Shown here piece after piece: positions 1 through 7,179 of a stretch of 7,543 bases of DNA (position 1 is the stretch's first letter; each line of letters opens with the position of its first letter). This stretch comes from an uncultured Synergistia bacterium. Its GTDB lineage: Bacteria; Eremiobacterota; SpSt-956; JAKJGF01. The position numbers and the translations under genes were made by a program. Under the pieces are notes generated by a model, which was not told where the DNA came from, ran no database searches, and worked only from the letters and a program-made list of their open reading frames with translations. The DNA is taken from positions 1-7,543 of the forward strand of contig CALARM010000079.1 in NCBI GenBank assembly GCA_937888925.1. The letters are read 5' to 3'.

Positions 1-2
1 AA

Positions 3-449
3 TTCAGAGAAACCTGTACAGGTCCTCCCCGCTTTAGCTGGAATCCCGGCAGTGTTACTATGAAAAAATCTCTGGATGAAGAAACTAATAAGCACAGATG
101 TATCTTTCTGAAAAAAGGTGATCTTGACCTTTATTATTGTTCTGTTCATGGTTTCAAACCGGATCTCTGCAGAGAATATAAATCAGGGAAACCTCAATGT
201 TACAGACATATCGATGATGATCTTTACTACAGACTGTTATCAAATATACAGAACATCAATCTTGATGTAGAAACTATAAGTGTAGATACTCCTTATAGCT
301 TTTTTAAAATAGAAAGACCTGTACAGATAAACTGGAAAGATCACAAAAGTCTTAAAGATGTCATAGAAAATCTATTGAAATATGTGAGACAACTACTGAT
401 TGTCAAATATTTTCCCCGTGAGAAAGACAGAGTTATGGAAAAAATATAA
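3..449 (+). CDS. YkgJ/CxxCxxCC-type cysteine-cluster protein, 3' part (5' end outside window)
   Basis: Probable metal-binding (zinc or iron) protein of the YkgJ-like family; its biochemical role is unknown. Counting from the ATG at 60, Cys14, Cys27, Cys37 and Cys47 fall in the pattern CIFL...CSVHGFKPDLCREY, matching the family's C-terminal half (C-x-FL...CSIYxxRPxxCRxYP). The family's N-terminal CxxCxxCC cluster is not in the window. The frame stays open upstream of ATG60 to the left edge and adds FRETC...NPGSVT, which resembles the stretch normally preceding CIFL. ATG60 has no good Shine-Dalgarno site. I therefore read the gene as truncated by the window edge, with Met at 60 internal. The alternative is a complete 129-residue gene from ATG60, overlapping by ATGA (60-63) an upstream gene in frame 1. 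The C-terminal 80 residues are not distinctive. The HDOD gene follows after 15 bp, so the genes are probably co-transcribed. The family assignment is fairly sure, the start is not. Confidence 0.72.
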   Translation, partial: FRETCTGPPRFSWNPGSVTMKKSLDEETNKHRCIFLKKGDLDLYYCSVHGFKPDLCREYKSGKPQCYRHIDDDLYYRLLSNIQNINLDVETISVDTPYSFFKIERPVQINWKDHKSLKDVIENLLKYVRQLLIVKYFPREKDRVMEKI

Positions 450-455
450 AGAGGA
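449..455 (+). promoter_or_regulatory. Ribosome binding site of the HDOD gene
   Basis: AAGAGGA lies 9 nt before the ATG at 465 and touches the stop codon of the preceding gene. The spacing supports this start and favours co-transcription of the two genes. Confidence 0.7.
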
Positions 456-464
456 TTTTTTCTG

Positions 465-1769
465 ATGGATAATAAAGAAAAAAAGAGTAAAGTTGAAAAG
501 GTATACTTCGGCGGTCAGTGGGAAAAAGAACAGGACGGATCTGTATGGGTGTTTTTTGATAAAGGGGAAGAGTTAACAGAAACGATAGAGGATAAGAAAG
601 AAAAAAAGTCTGAACCTGAGCCGGAATTACCGGAAGCACCTCCTGTAGCAGATAGCAAAGAGGTTGTTTCAATAACAGATATAGGTCTTTCCACACTGGC
701 TCAACGGTATATAAGATCTTTGCAGAAACCTGAAGTTCAAACGGAAAATAAAGTACAGGAAAAAACAGAAATTAAAGCAGAGATTGCCGTAAAACTTTCC
801 GTTCCTCAGAAAGAGATAAAGGTAACTGCAAAGACGAAAGAATTACCGTCACAGGACCATGCTGCAAGAATTGCAGACATTATGCTTCAATCCAAAAAAA
901 AACAGGGAGAAGATATAAGAAAAAAAGAAAATTTAATGAAAATCAGAAGCGTAATCTACGATCTGAGTATGCAGGGTTTCTCATTCTTTTCTCTTATGTT
1001 TGACAGGGATACCTCTATAAGCAGTTCAAATTTCAAAAAGATTGGAAAAATAATCCGGAATGACCCGGCCCTGTCGTTAAAGATAATTCAGATTGCAAAT
1101 TCTCCTTATTACGGCCTTTCACAGAAAATATTCAATGTAGTAAAAGCTCTGAACATGCTGGGTCTGGACAGGGCAAAACAGATAGTTGCCCAGGCATCGT
1201 CATCCACTCTGTTTCAGAAAATAAGAAAAAAAGAACTTTTTAAACAGCTCTGGTATCACTCGCTCGGAACAGGAGTATTCGCCAAACTCCTTGCCAGAGA
1301 AAAAGGTCTGGAACAGGATGAAATGTTTATGCTCGGTATGATGCATGATATAGGCAAGGTAATTTTATATGTAAGTCTTCCGGAACAATACGAGGAAGTT
1401 GTTAAATCCGTAAAAGAAAATCCTGTACTCCTTATAGATGCTGAAAAGGAATTTTTCGGCATTGATCACTGTGAAGTAGGGAGAATGACTCTTGAGCAGT
1501 GGAAACTTCCTGAACAGATAATAAATGCTGCCCAGTTTCATCATGATCTGGAACCGGTTCAAAATCCTAATTGTCTGAAACAACTGGTCATTGTCCAGGC
1601 TGCGGACGTGCTCTGCAATCTATCCAGAATAGGACATATAGGAGCAAAAAGAACACAGTTATTTGATAAAAAGACGAAAGCTATTATGGGAAAAATTGAA
1701 AGCCAGAAGCTTACCGAAGAAGTAAAAGAAGAAATAAAGGATATAGAGAAGTTATTGCAATCTGGATGA
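465..1769 (+). CDS. HDOD-domain signalling protein with long charged N-terminal region
   Basis: Cytoplasmic 434-residue protein without membrane segments. Residues about 155-380 form an HDOD domain: the helical part has RNDPALSLKIIQIANSPYYG and VVKALNMLGLDRAK, both family hallmarks. It then keeps HD-superfamily metal-ligand candidates: His265 (WYHS), His294-Asp295 (MHDIGK), His335 (GIDHCEVG) and His359-His360 (FHHD). HDOD proteins are usually regulatory scaffolds in two-component and c-di-GMP networks, and the GYP signature of cyclic-di-GMP phosphodiesterases is absent, so enzymatic activity is uncertain despite the intact HD. Residues 1-35 hold a small Trp/Phe-rich block (VYFGGQW...GSVWVFFD). 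Residues 36-150 are Lys/Glu/Pro-rich and probably disordered. The C-terminus (about 400-434) is a charged helix. It lies between the cysteine-cluster gene and the hybrid kinase gene (36 bp downstream), which suggests a shared pathway. The domain call is secure; partner and output are inferred. Confidence 0.92.
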   Translation: MDNKEKKSKVEKVYFGGQWEKEQDGSVWVFFDKGEELTETIEDKKEKKSEPEPELPEAPPVADSKEVVSITDIGLSTLAQRYIRSLQKPEVQTENKVQEKTEIKAEIAVKLSVPQKEIKVTAKTKELPSQDHAARIADIMLQSKKKQGEDIRKKENLMKIRSVIYDLSMQGFSFFSLMFDRDTSISSSNFKKIGKIIRNDPALSLKIIQIANSPYYGLSQKIFNVVKALNMLGLDRAKQIVAQASSSTLFQKIRKKELFKQLWYHSLGTGVFAKLLAREKGLEQDEMFMLGMMHDIGKVILYVSLPEQYEEVVKSVKENPVLLIDAEKEFFGIDHCEVGRMTLEQWKLPEQIINAAQFHHDLEPVQNPNCLKQLVIVQAADVLCNLSRIGHIGAKRTQLFDKKTKAIMGKIESQKLTEEVKEEIKDIEKLLQSG

Positions 1770-1805
1770 CATAATACGAAAAAACAGAAAAGGAAAATAT
1801 TACAT

Positions 1806-4574
1806 ATGGCTGAAGAAGCTTTAAAAGAGAAAGTAGAAGGGTTCAGATTTATTGTAGATAAACTTCAGATAAGCGCTGTTTATAGAGAAAAAGAGAAAAT
1901 ATACCTTAACAATAAAGCAGAGAAAACGACAGGATACAAATCAGAAGAAATAAAAACTGTTCAAGAATGGTTTAAAAAACTCCACGGCAAGCACGCCACA
2001 GATATAAAAAAACTCTATGATTATGATAGAAGTCAGGGATTCCCCGACCCACGTAAAATGGAAATACTCACAAAAACCGGAGAAACAAGGCTTATAGAAT
2101 TCTTTGTATATGATGAACAGGAACATGCCATATGGATTATGCATGACATAACAGAAAAAACAAAGACAGAGAGAGCTCTTATAGAAAGTGAAAAAAAATT
2201 CAGAAGTTATATCGAAAATGCACCTGACGGCATATTCCTGGCCGATGAAAAAGGGAACTATATTCTTGTAAATGATGCAGCCTGCACTCTGACAGGCTTT
2301 ACAACGGAAGAACTATTACAGAAAAATATTAAAGATCTGGTATATTCTGACGATATTTCCCGGGGCCTGAAACATTTCAGAACTGTTGTCGAACATGGCA
2401 AAGCATCCGGTGAAATTCGTTTTGTTACAAAATCAGGCCAGATAAGATACTTTATAGTAAAGGCAGTAAAGCTTGATGAGAAAAATTTTCTCGGTTTCAC
2501 AGTAGATATAACAGAGAGAAAACTTATGGAGGAAAAACTCAAGTCTACTTATATAAAACTGGAGTCTCTCTGGAGTATTGCCTCAATGACAGATGCAGAT
2601 ATTAAAACAATTTCCGACCATATCCTTTCATCTATTACAAAAATGACAGGCAGTAAATACGGGTTTTACGGCTTTATCAATGAAGACGAGTCAGTAATGA
2701 CCATTCATTCCTGGTCCGGCAATGCAATGAAAGATTGTTCTATAACGGATAAACCATCTCTTTTTCCCGTTGAAGAAGCAGGCATATGGGGTGAAGCCAT
2801 AAGAAAGAGAAAACCTTTTATTCTGAACGATTATAATGAATACGGGGAAATAAAAAAAGGATTACCGGAAGGGCATGTAAAAATTACCAGAATGCTTGTA
2901 GTTCCCTTCTTTTTTCAGGGGAAAATAACATCTGTAGCAGCAGTGGCAAACAGACATATGCCTTATACCCATGAAGATATAACCCAGATTACGTCATTTC
3001 TGAGCAGTATTCAGGCTGTTGTTGAACACAAAAAATCAGAAGAATTCCTGTCTCTCATTGCCGATATACTTGATGAAGCACCGGGTTCCATTACTGTCCA
3101 TGATTTTACAGGTTCATTTATTTATGCAAATCGCAAAACCTTTGAGATACACGGCTATAATAAAGAGGAATTCATGGCCCTCAGAGTGGAAGATATAGAT
3201 GTACCTGAAAGTAAAGCCATGTTTGAAGAAAGAGCGGAGAAAATAAACAGATACGGAGAAGCTTCTTTCGACGTATGCCATTTACGGAAAGACGGAACAC
3301 TCATTCCTCTTGCAATTTTCGCCAGAAAAATTACCTGGAAAAATATTCCTGCCATACTGAGTATAGCTACTGACATTACAGAACGTAAAGCAGCAGAAGA
3401 AGAGAAGGAAAAGCTTCGTTCCCAGTTGATTCAGGCTCAAAAAATGGAATCTATAGGACGGCTGGCAGGAGGAGTGGCACATGATTTCAACAACATGCTG
3501 GGCATAATACTGGGCTTTACAGAACTGGCTCTGGAAGATATAGAACCGGAACACAGTCTCTACGAATCACTGAAAGGGATAGAAAAGGCAGCAAATCGCT
3601 CTGCAGATCTGACAAGACAATTACTGGCTTTTGCCAGAAAACAGACTATTGCTCCCAGAGTGCTGGATATAAATGATACAGTATCGGGTATGCTCAAAAT
3701 GGTAAGACGTCTTATAGGAGAAGATATCAATCTTATCTGGATGCCAGGTGCAAAGCTCTGGCCTGTCCTGATAGATCCTGCCCAGTTAGATCAGATTATT
3801 GCAAACCTCTGTGTAAATGCCAGAGATGCGATAAAAGGAGTGGGAAAAATCACGATATTAACAGAAAATATAACCTTTGACACCAACCTTAATGTATATA
3901 ATGCAGACTTCAAGGCAGGTGAATATGTAAAGATTTCCGTAATTGATGACGGGTGCGGTATGGAGAAAGATGTTAAAGAACATTTATTCGAACCGTTTTT
4001 CACAACAAAAGAGATCGGGAAAGGGACAGGTCTGGGTCTTGCCACAGTATACGGCATAGTAAGGCAGAATAATGGATTTATCAATGTATACAGTGAACCC
4101 GGAATGGGAAGCACCTTTAAAATATATTTACCACGTTTCTACGGAAAAAACATAAAGGCTTCCGACGTTAAAAAAGAAGGGGGCATTCAAAAAGGTTCGG
4201 AAACAATTCTTCTGGTAGAAGATGAACATGACATGATGAATATGATTAAAATCATGCTTGAAAGACTGGGATACATGGTGCTTACTGCCGGTACCCCCGG
4301 AGAGGCGCTGAAAATAGCAGAAAATTATTCAGGCACAATACATATGCTTATTACCGATGTAGTAATGCCGGAGATGAACGGTACAGATCTGGCAAAAAAA
4401 CTCCTGTCTGTTTATGGTGATATTAAATGCCTCTTTATGTCAGGCTATACGTCCAGTGTGCTGACCCATACTACTATAATTGAAGAAGGTATACTGTTCA
4501 TAGAAAAACCCTTCACTATAAGGGAACTTGCAGAAAAGATAAGGAAGGCAATGGAGCAGGACAGAAGGCATTAA
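1806..4574 (+). CDS. Soluble hybrid sensor histidine kinase (PAS-PAS-GAF-PAS-HisKA-HATPase-REC)
   Basis: A 922-residue protein with no membrane helix, so it senses cytoplasmic signals. Order: degenerate PAS1 (about 10-118, ending IMHDITE), PAS2 (about 127-238, ENAPDGIFLADEKG to DITERK), GAF (about 247-408, with GIWGEAIRKRKPFILNDY and LPEGH), PAS3 (about 416-528, ending DITERK), HisKA with phosphoacceptor His559 (GGVAHDFNNML), and HATPase (N box Asn667/Asn671, G1 DDGCGM 714-719, F box FEPFF, G2 GKGTGLGL 738-745). The C-terminal receiver (about 799-915) has acidic residues Glu805/Asp806, phosphoacceptor Asp851 (ITDVVMPEMNG), Ser879 and Lys901 (EKPF). All catalytic positions appear intact. The receiver is the last domain and no DNA-binding or GGDEF output is fused, so signal must pass to another protein. 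AAGGA at 1790-1794, 11 nt before the ATG, serves as ribosome binding site. It is last in its operon and convergent with the next gene. The ligands of the PAS and GAF domains cannot be read from sequence. Confidence 0.95.
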   Translation: MAEEALKEKVEGFRFIVDKLQISAVYREKEKIYLNNKAEKTTGYKSEEIKTVQEWFKKLHGKHATDIKKLYDYDRSQGFPDPRKMEILTKTGETRLIEFFVYDEQEHAIWIMHDITEKTKTERALIESEKKFRSYIENAPDGIFLADEKGNYILVNDAACTLTGFTTEELLQKNIKDLVYSDDISRGLKHFRTVVEHGKASGEIRFVTKSGQIRYFIVKAVKLDEKNFLGFTVDITERKLMEEKLKSTYIKLESLWSIASMTDADIKTISDHILSSITKMTGSKYGFYGFINEDESVMTIHSWSGNAMKDCSITDKPSLFPVEEAGIWGEAIRKRKPFILNDYNEYGEIKKGLPEGHVKITRMLVVPFFFQGKITSVAAVANRHMPYTHEDITQITSFLSSIQAVVEHKKSEEFLSLIADILDEAPGSITVHDFTGSFIYANRKTFEIHGYNKEEFMALRVEDIDVPESKAMFEERAEKINRYGEASFDVCHLRKDGTLIPLAIFARKITWKNIPAILSIATDITERKAAEEEKEKLRSQLIQAQKMESIGRLAGGVAHDFNNMLGIILGFTELALEDIEPEHSLYESLKGIEKAANRSADLTRQLLAFARKQTIAPRVLDINDTVSGMLKMVRRLIGEDINLIWMPGAKLWPVLIDPAQLDQIIANLCVNARDAIKGVGKITILTENITFDTNLNVYNADFKAGEYVKISVIDDGCGMEKDVKEHLFEPFFTTKEIGKGTGLGLATVYGIVRQNNGFINVYSEPGMGSTFKIYLPRFYGKNIKASDVKKEGGIQKGSETILLVEDEHDMMNMIKIMLERLGYMVLTAGTPGEALKIAENYSGTIHMLITDVVMPEMNGTDLAKKLLSVYGDIKCLFMSGYTSSVLTHTTIIEEGILFIEKPFTIRELAEKIRKAMEQDRRH

Positions 4575-4631
4575 TTTTCCACAGGAATATTTTAACAGAA
4601 CTTACATAGTTAACCGGTTGCAAAATTTTAT

Positions 4632-6476
4632 CTACAGCTTCATATCGAATATTCGTAAAGGTATTTTAACGGTTTTATCACTTTTCCATTCTGCAGGAGG
4701 AACTTCTTTCCCATTTTCTAAAACCCATTTTATTATATCTTCCTGAATTTTTGTCGGCGACGGCGGGAATGATGAATTATCTTTTCTCTCCATATCCAGA
4801 ATCATAACAAAGCGAACCTTTCCTTTTTCTATGACTTCGGTAAATTGTTCCCGTGAAAAAACTTTATCTATACCGTTAAAACCTCCGTAAGACAGAACAG
4901 GTTCACCGGACTTCAGAATAATATCAGAAGCAATATTCGCGTCAGGAACAGCAATTAAAAAATCTTCATTATTTCTGTGTTTCTTTAAAAAATCAACCAT
5001 AACAGACGAAGAGGAGAACATATCAGGGGGCCTCATATGTTCGGCAAGTTCAGGCCCTGCATGTGGTAATCGCGGATCGCCTCCGAAAATTAAAGGGGTA
5101 AGACTCCAGAAGACAGGGGCAATCATAATAGCTAAAATGCCTGTTATAAAAGAAGCATAAAGTAATGCCATATGTTCTTTTTTATAAGAGAGTATCAATA
5201 AAAGTAGAGAAATAATAAAGAAAATAATAACAGCAGGTATAATAAATAACGGCCAGCCGCCATATCTTGATATTATAAGAAATTGAGACAAAATACTGAT
5301 TAAAAGCAGGGCAGGGAAATTGTAATAGCTCAAATTTTTTTTGTGTATATCACTGAATAGCCATGAAAGACCTGTCCCTGTCAGATAAGCCATAGCAGGT
5401 GCCATCATTACAAGATAATATCTGTGAAAAAAGGAGGATATACTGAAATACATGGCCATACAGACAAAACACAGAGACCAGTAGAAGATATGTACAAATT
5501 TATCATCTTTCTTACCTGTAAAAAATATATAAAGAGGGCAAATAAACGATATAATAATAAACCAGCTTATCTGACCGGCAAGAGGTTTTTCAAGTAACCT
5601 GAAGATACCCGGTTTACCTGTTTCAATGACAGGGTTCGGAGGCATACCGGGGGCAGGCGGCATATTCCGGGGAAGGTCATTCATGCCTCCCGGAGGCGGT
5701 AAAAGTCTCTGGATTCCGTTATAAAACAGCATAAGTTCCATAACGGAATTTGTCCTGCTGCCCCCCACATAGGGCCTTTTATCAGTCTGTGTCATGTCTA
5801 CAAGAAAAGCCCACCAGAGAGATGATATAACAAGAATAGCAAGAGGTGCCATAAAATGAATAAATTTTTTCTTTCCCGGAACAAATAAAAAATATGTCAG
5901 AAATGCTGCAGGCACTATCATATAGGCCTGAAGCATTTTGATGTTGAAGCCTGTACCTATGAGGAACATAGAGAAAATAAACCATATAAAACTTTTCTTT
6001 TTGACTGCAATCAATAAACACCAGGAAGCAAGTAAAGTAGTAAAAACGAGAAGACTGTCCAGATTATTGGTTCTGTTGGCGGCTACAAAAACAGGTGTAA
6101 ATGTCAGAACAATTGCTGAAATAAATGCTGCAAATCTGTCGGAGGTCATGAGGACTATTTTATACAATAGAGGGACAGATAAGGCTCCCGCAAGAGCCTG
6201 AGGCAGAATTAAAGCCCGGCCGTTAAAACCGAACAGATAAGCACTGATTGCCTGTATCCAGAGACCGAGGGGGGGTTTATCGACAGAAACATAACCGCCT
6301 GTATCGAAAGAAATAAAGAAAAAATTATGAAAATTCTGAAGCATACTTTTTACTGCTGCCGCATAATAGGGATTACTGTATCCTTCATGGGAGATAAATA
6401 TAAAATTAAGTATAAATGCAATAACTGTTAATGTGACTATTAAAATTTTCTCTATTTTATCACATTTAAAATTCAT
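4632..6476 (-). CDS. GT39 (PMT/ArnT/YkcB-like) polytopic membrane glycosyltransferase
   Basis: Integral membrane glycosyltransferase of 614 residues, of the type that moves a sugar from a polyprenyl-phosphate donor to an acceptor on the outer face of the cytoplasmic membrane. Signatures of the YkcB-like branch: NPYYAAAVKSM (35-45), Asp58 followed by YVSVDKPPLGLW (62-73; Asp58 and Asp66 in the first external loop are the catalytic candidates), ANRTNNLDSLL (133-143), GFNIKMLQAY (176-185), RPYVGGSRTNSVMEL (234-248) and GQISW (301-305). About 12-14 hydrophobic helices lie in residues 10-460. A soluble domain follows (465-614, from GGDPRLPHAGPEL, with GEPVLSYGGFNG), as is usual for this branch. 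The external loop at 258-285 is Pro/Gly/Met-rich (LLPPPGG, NMPPAPGMPPNP) where relatives I recall are Gly-rich. AGGAGA precedes the ATG by 8 nt, and the start overlaps the upstream stop as ATGA, so the pair is probably translationally coupled. The sugar and acceptor are unknown. Confidence 0.93.
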   Translation of the reverse strand: MNFKCDKIEKILIVTLTVIAFILNFIFISHEGYSNPYYAAAVKSMLQNFHNFFFISFDTGGYVSVDKPPLGLWIQAISAYLFGFNGRALILPQALAGALSVPLLYKIVLMTSDRFAAFISAIVLTFTPVFVAANRTNNLDSLLVFTTLLASWCLLIAVKKKSFIWFIFSMFLIGTGFNIKMLQAYMIVPAAFLTYFLFVPGKKKFIHFMAPLAILVISSLWWAFLVDMTQTDKRPYVGGSRTNSVMELMLFYNGIQRLLPPPGGMNDLPRNMPPAPGMPPNPVIETGKPGIFRLLEKPLAGQISWFIIISFICPLYIFFTGKKDDKFVHIFYWSLCFVCMAMYFSISSFFHRYYLVMMAPAMAYLTGTGLSWLFSDIHKKNLSYYNFPALLLISILSQFLIISRYGGWPLFIIPAVIIFFIISLLLLILSYKKEHMALLYASFITGILAIMIAPVFWSLTPLIFGGDPRLPHAGPELAEHMRPPDMFSSSSVMVDFLKKHRNNEDFLIAVPDANIASDIILKSGEPVLSYGGFNGIDKVFSREQFTEVIEKGKVRFVMILDMERKDNSSFPPSPTKIQEDIIKWVLENGKEVPPAEWKSDKTVKIPLRIFDMKL

Positions 6477-6910
6477 CTCACCGTTCTCCTGATCTGAAAG
6501 AATGAAGGTCTTGAAAGTGTTATATTACGATTAAATGGGCCGGGAAATGTTACTGACAGATCTTTAAATGCCGGCGTCTCGGAAGGAAGAATGGTAAATT
6601 CAGCTTTTATCTTTAACCTGTCTAAAGTGTCTCTTTCTATATTTTTTCCTGATATATTTCCTATTGTCACAGAGGTGATCTGAAGTTCCGAAGGAGGTTC
6701 AAATCCTTCCTTCAGAATTACCGTAAGAACAAATGTAGAACCGGCAAATGCATATGAAGGGAAAATACTGTCAATAGCTTCAGGAGGCGGAGGAGGCAGT
6801 GAGGAAGAGGATGAGAATTCTTCAGGATCTTTTCCTGCCACAATAAAAAGGATAAGAAAGCTGAGAACCAGCAATATTACCATAATCCGATCATTTTTTT
6901 TCAGGGTCAT
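6473..6910 (-). CDS. Exported, membrane-anchored protein with Ser/Pro linker and beta-rich domain, unknown function
   Basis: I do not recognise a named family. From the ATG at 6910 it is 145 residues: a short basic start (MTLKKNDR), one hydrophobic helix (about 10-26, an uncleaved signal anchor or signal peptide), a linker SSSSSLPPPPP (about 33-43), then a beta-rich domain with SYAFAGSTFVLTVIL, ITSVTIGNISG, AEFTILPSETPAFKDLSV and TFPGPF. That pattern recalls Ig-like/IPT-type surface domains, but this is a weak resemblance. No Cys is present in this form. The end overlaps the GT39 start by 4 bp, so production is probably coupled and the Ser-rich linker is a conceivable glycosylation target (inference). 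The start is uncertain: ATG6910 gives a normal signal anchor but has no clear ribosome binding site. A GTG at 7006 has GAGG 8 nt upstream, but its 32-residue extension looks non-coding. The frame also opens at an ATG at 7036, inside the 33-residue gene, which I reject. Confidence 0.75.
   Translation of the reverse strand: MTLKKNDRIMVILLVLSFLILFIVAGKDPEEFSSSSSLPPPPPEAIDSIFPSYAFAGSTFVLTVILKEGFEPPSELQITSVTIGNISGKNIERDTLDRLKIKAEFTILPSETPAFKDLSVTFPGPFNRNITLSRPSFFQIRRTVR
6485..6490 (-). promoter_or_regulatory. Ribosome binding site of the GT39 gene, inside the upstream gene
   Basis: On the minus strand AGGAGA lies 8 nt before the ATG at 6476, within the last codons of the preceding gene. It fixes the GT39 start and the 4-bp overlap. 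Confidence 0.75.
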
Positions 6911-6970
6911 TTGTATCACATCATTATATGAAAATACTGACATATTACATACAGACAAAACATCAGCTCT

Positions 6971-7003
6971 ATTATAATACCAGGAAAAATAACTCTTATG
7001 CAA
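6971..7003 (-). promoter_or_regulatory. Possible sigma-70-type promoter for the exported protein/GT39 pair
   Basis: On the minus strand TTGCAT (7003-6998) and TATTAT (6979-6974, merging into TATAAT) are 18 nt apart, about 60 nt upstream of the ATG at 6910. If real, it gives the pair a promoter separate from the two small genes and argues against the GTG start at 7006. AT-rich DNA yields such matches by chance. Confidence 0.3.
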
Positions 7004-7016
7004 CACTATTATAACC

Positions 7017-7118
7017 TCAAAATAATAAAACAGCAAAGGTAACTGCCAGAGACGCTAAAACAGTACAACCTGCTACCAGGACATATTCAAACACATATTC
7101 ATTAAAAATTACTTTCAT
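7017..7118 (-). CDS. 33-residue single-helix membrane microprotein
   Basis: Short gene starting at the ATG at 7118. Immediately upstream lies GAGGTGAT (7131-7124), an 8-nt match to the complement of the 16S 3' end, which is the main evidence that it is translated. The product begins MKVIFNEYVFEYVLV and ends in an uncharged hydrophobic stretch (about residues 13-33, with AGCTVLASLAV) long enough to cross the membrane once. There is no positively charged tail after the helix. The motif EYVLVAG after an acidic, aromatic N-terminus resembles the hydrophobic helix of small Flp/class III-type pilins (EYxLxAxxxxL), but no prepilin cleavage site or pilin gene cluster is visible, so this is only a resemblance. 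The alternative is a regulatory or structural transmembrane peptide. It sits between the 69-residue gene and the exported-protein gene, all on one strand, and could share a transcript with them. Function unknown. Confidence 0.65.
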   Translation of the reverse strand: MKVIFNEYVFEYVLVAGCTVLASLAVTFAVLLF

Positions 7119-7123
7119 TGGTA

Positions 7124-7131
7124 ATCACCTC
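7124..7131 (-). promoter_or_regulatory. Strong Shine-Dalgarno site of the 33-residue gene
   Basis: GAGGTGAT on the minus strand ends 5 nt before the ATG at 7118. It matches 8 consecutive bases of the extended anti-Shine-Dalgarno complement (TAAGGAGGTGATC). Such a site would be unlikely by chance exactly in front of an open frame. Confidence 0.7.
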
Positions 7132-7179
7132 ATTTATTTTCTCTATAGAAAAAGTTTTATTCAAGGGGATTTACTTTCT

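Noticed and set aside
1..63. Frame-1 tail of a possible upstream gene (ending GIPAVLL, stop TGA 61-63) overlapping ATG60 by ATGA
   Set aside because: The frame-3 reading resembles the YkgJ-like family and is continuous with the gene downstream; only one of the two is likely to be coding. Kept as an alternative in the first feature.
433..696. Antisense frames inside the signalling genes (also 1256-1583, 1941-2542, 3155-3554, 3791-4114) and the plus-strand frame 5938-6201
   Set aside because: They lie wholly or mostly opposite strongly supported genes or in another frame, and show no recognisable domains; they are shadow frames.
4575..4631. Bidirectional terminator between the convergent genes (short TTCC-ACA-GGAA stem at 4577-4587; AACCGGTT palindrome at 4612-4619)
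   Set aside because: The stem is only 4 bp before a mismatch and the palindrome has no loop or following T-run, so neither makes a credible intrinsic terminator.
7065..7076. Lipobox-like VAGC in the 33-residue protein
   Set aside because: Asn and Glu interrupt the segment before the Cys and the long hydrophobic run comes after it, the reverse of a lipoprotein signal peptide.
7130..7150. AT-rich stem around TTTTCT-ATAG-AGAAAA on the minus strand, upstream of the 33-residue gene
   Set aside because: Six weak A/T-rich pairs and no T-run; not convincing as terminator or riboswitch.
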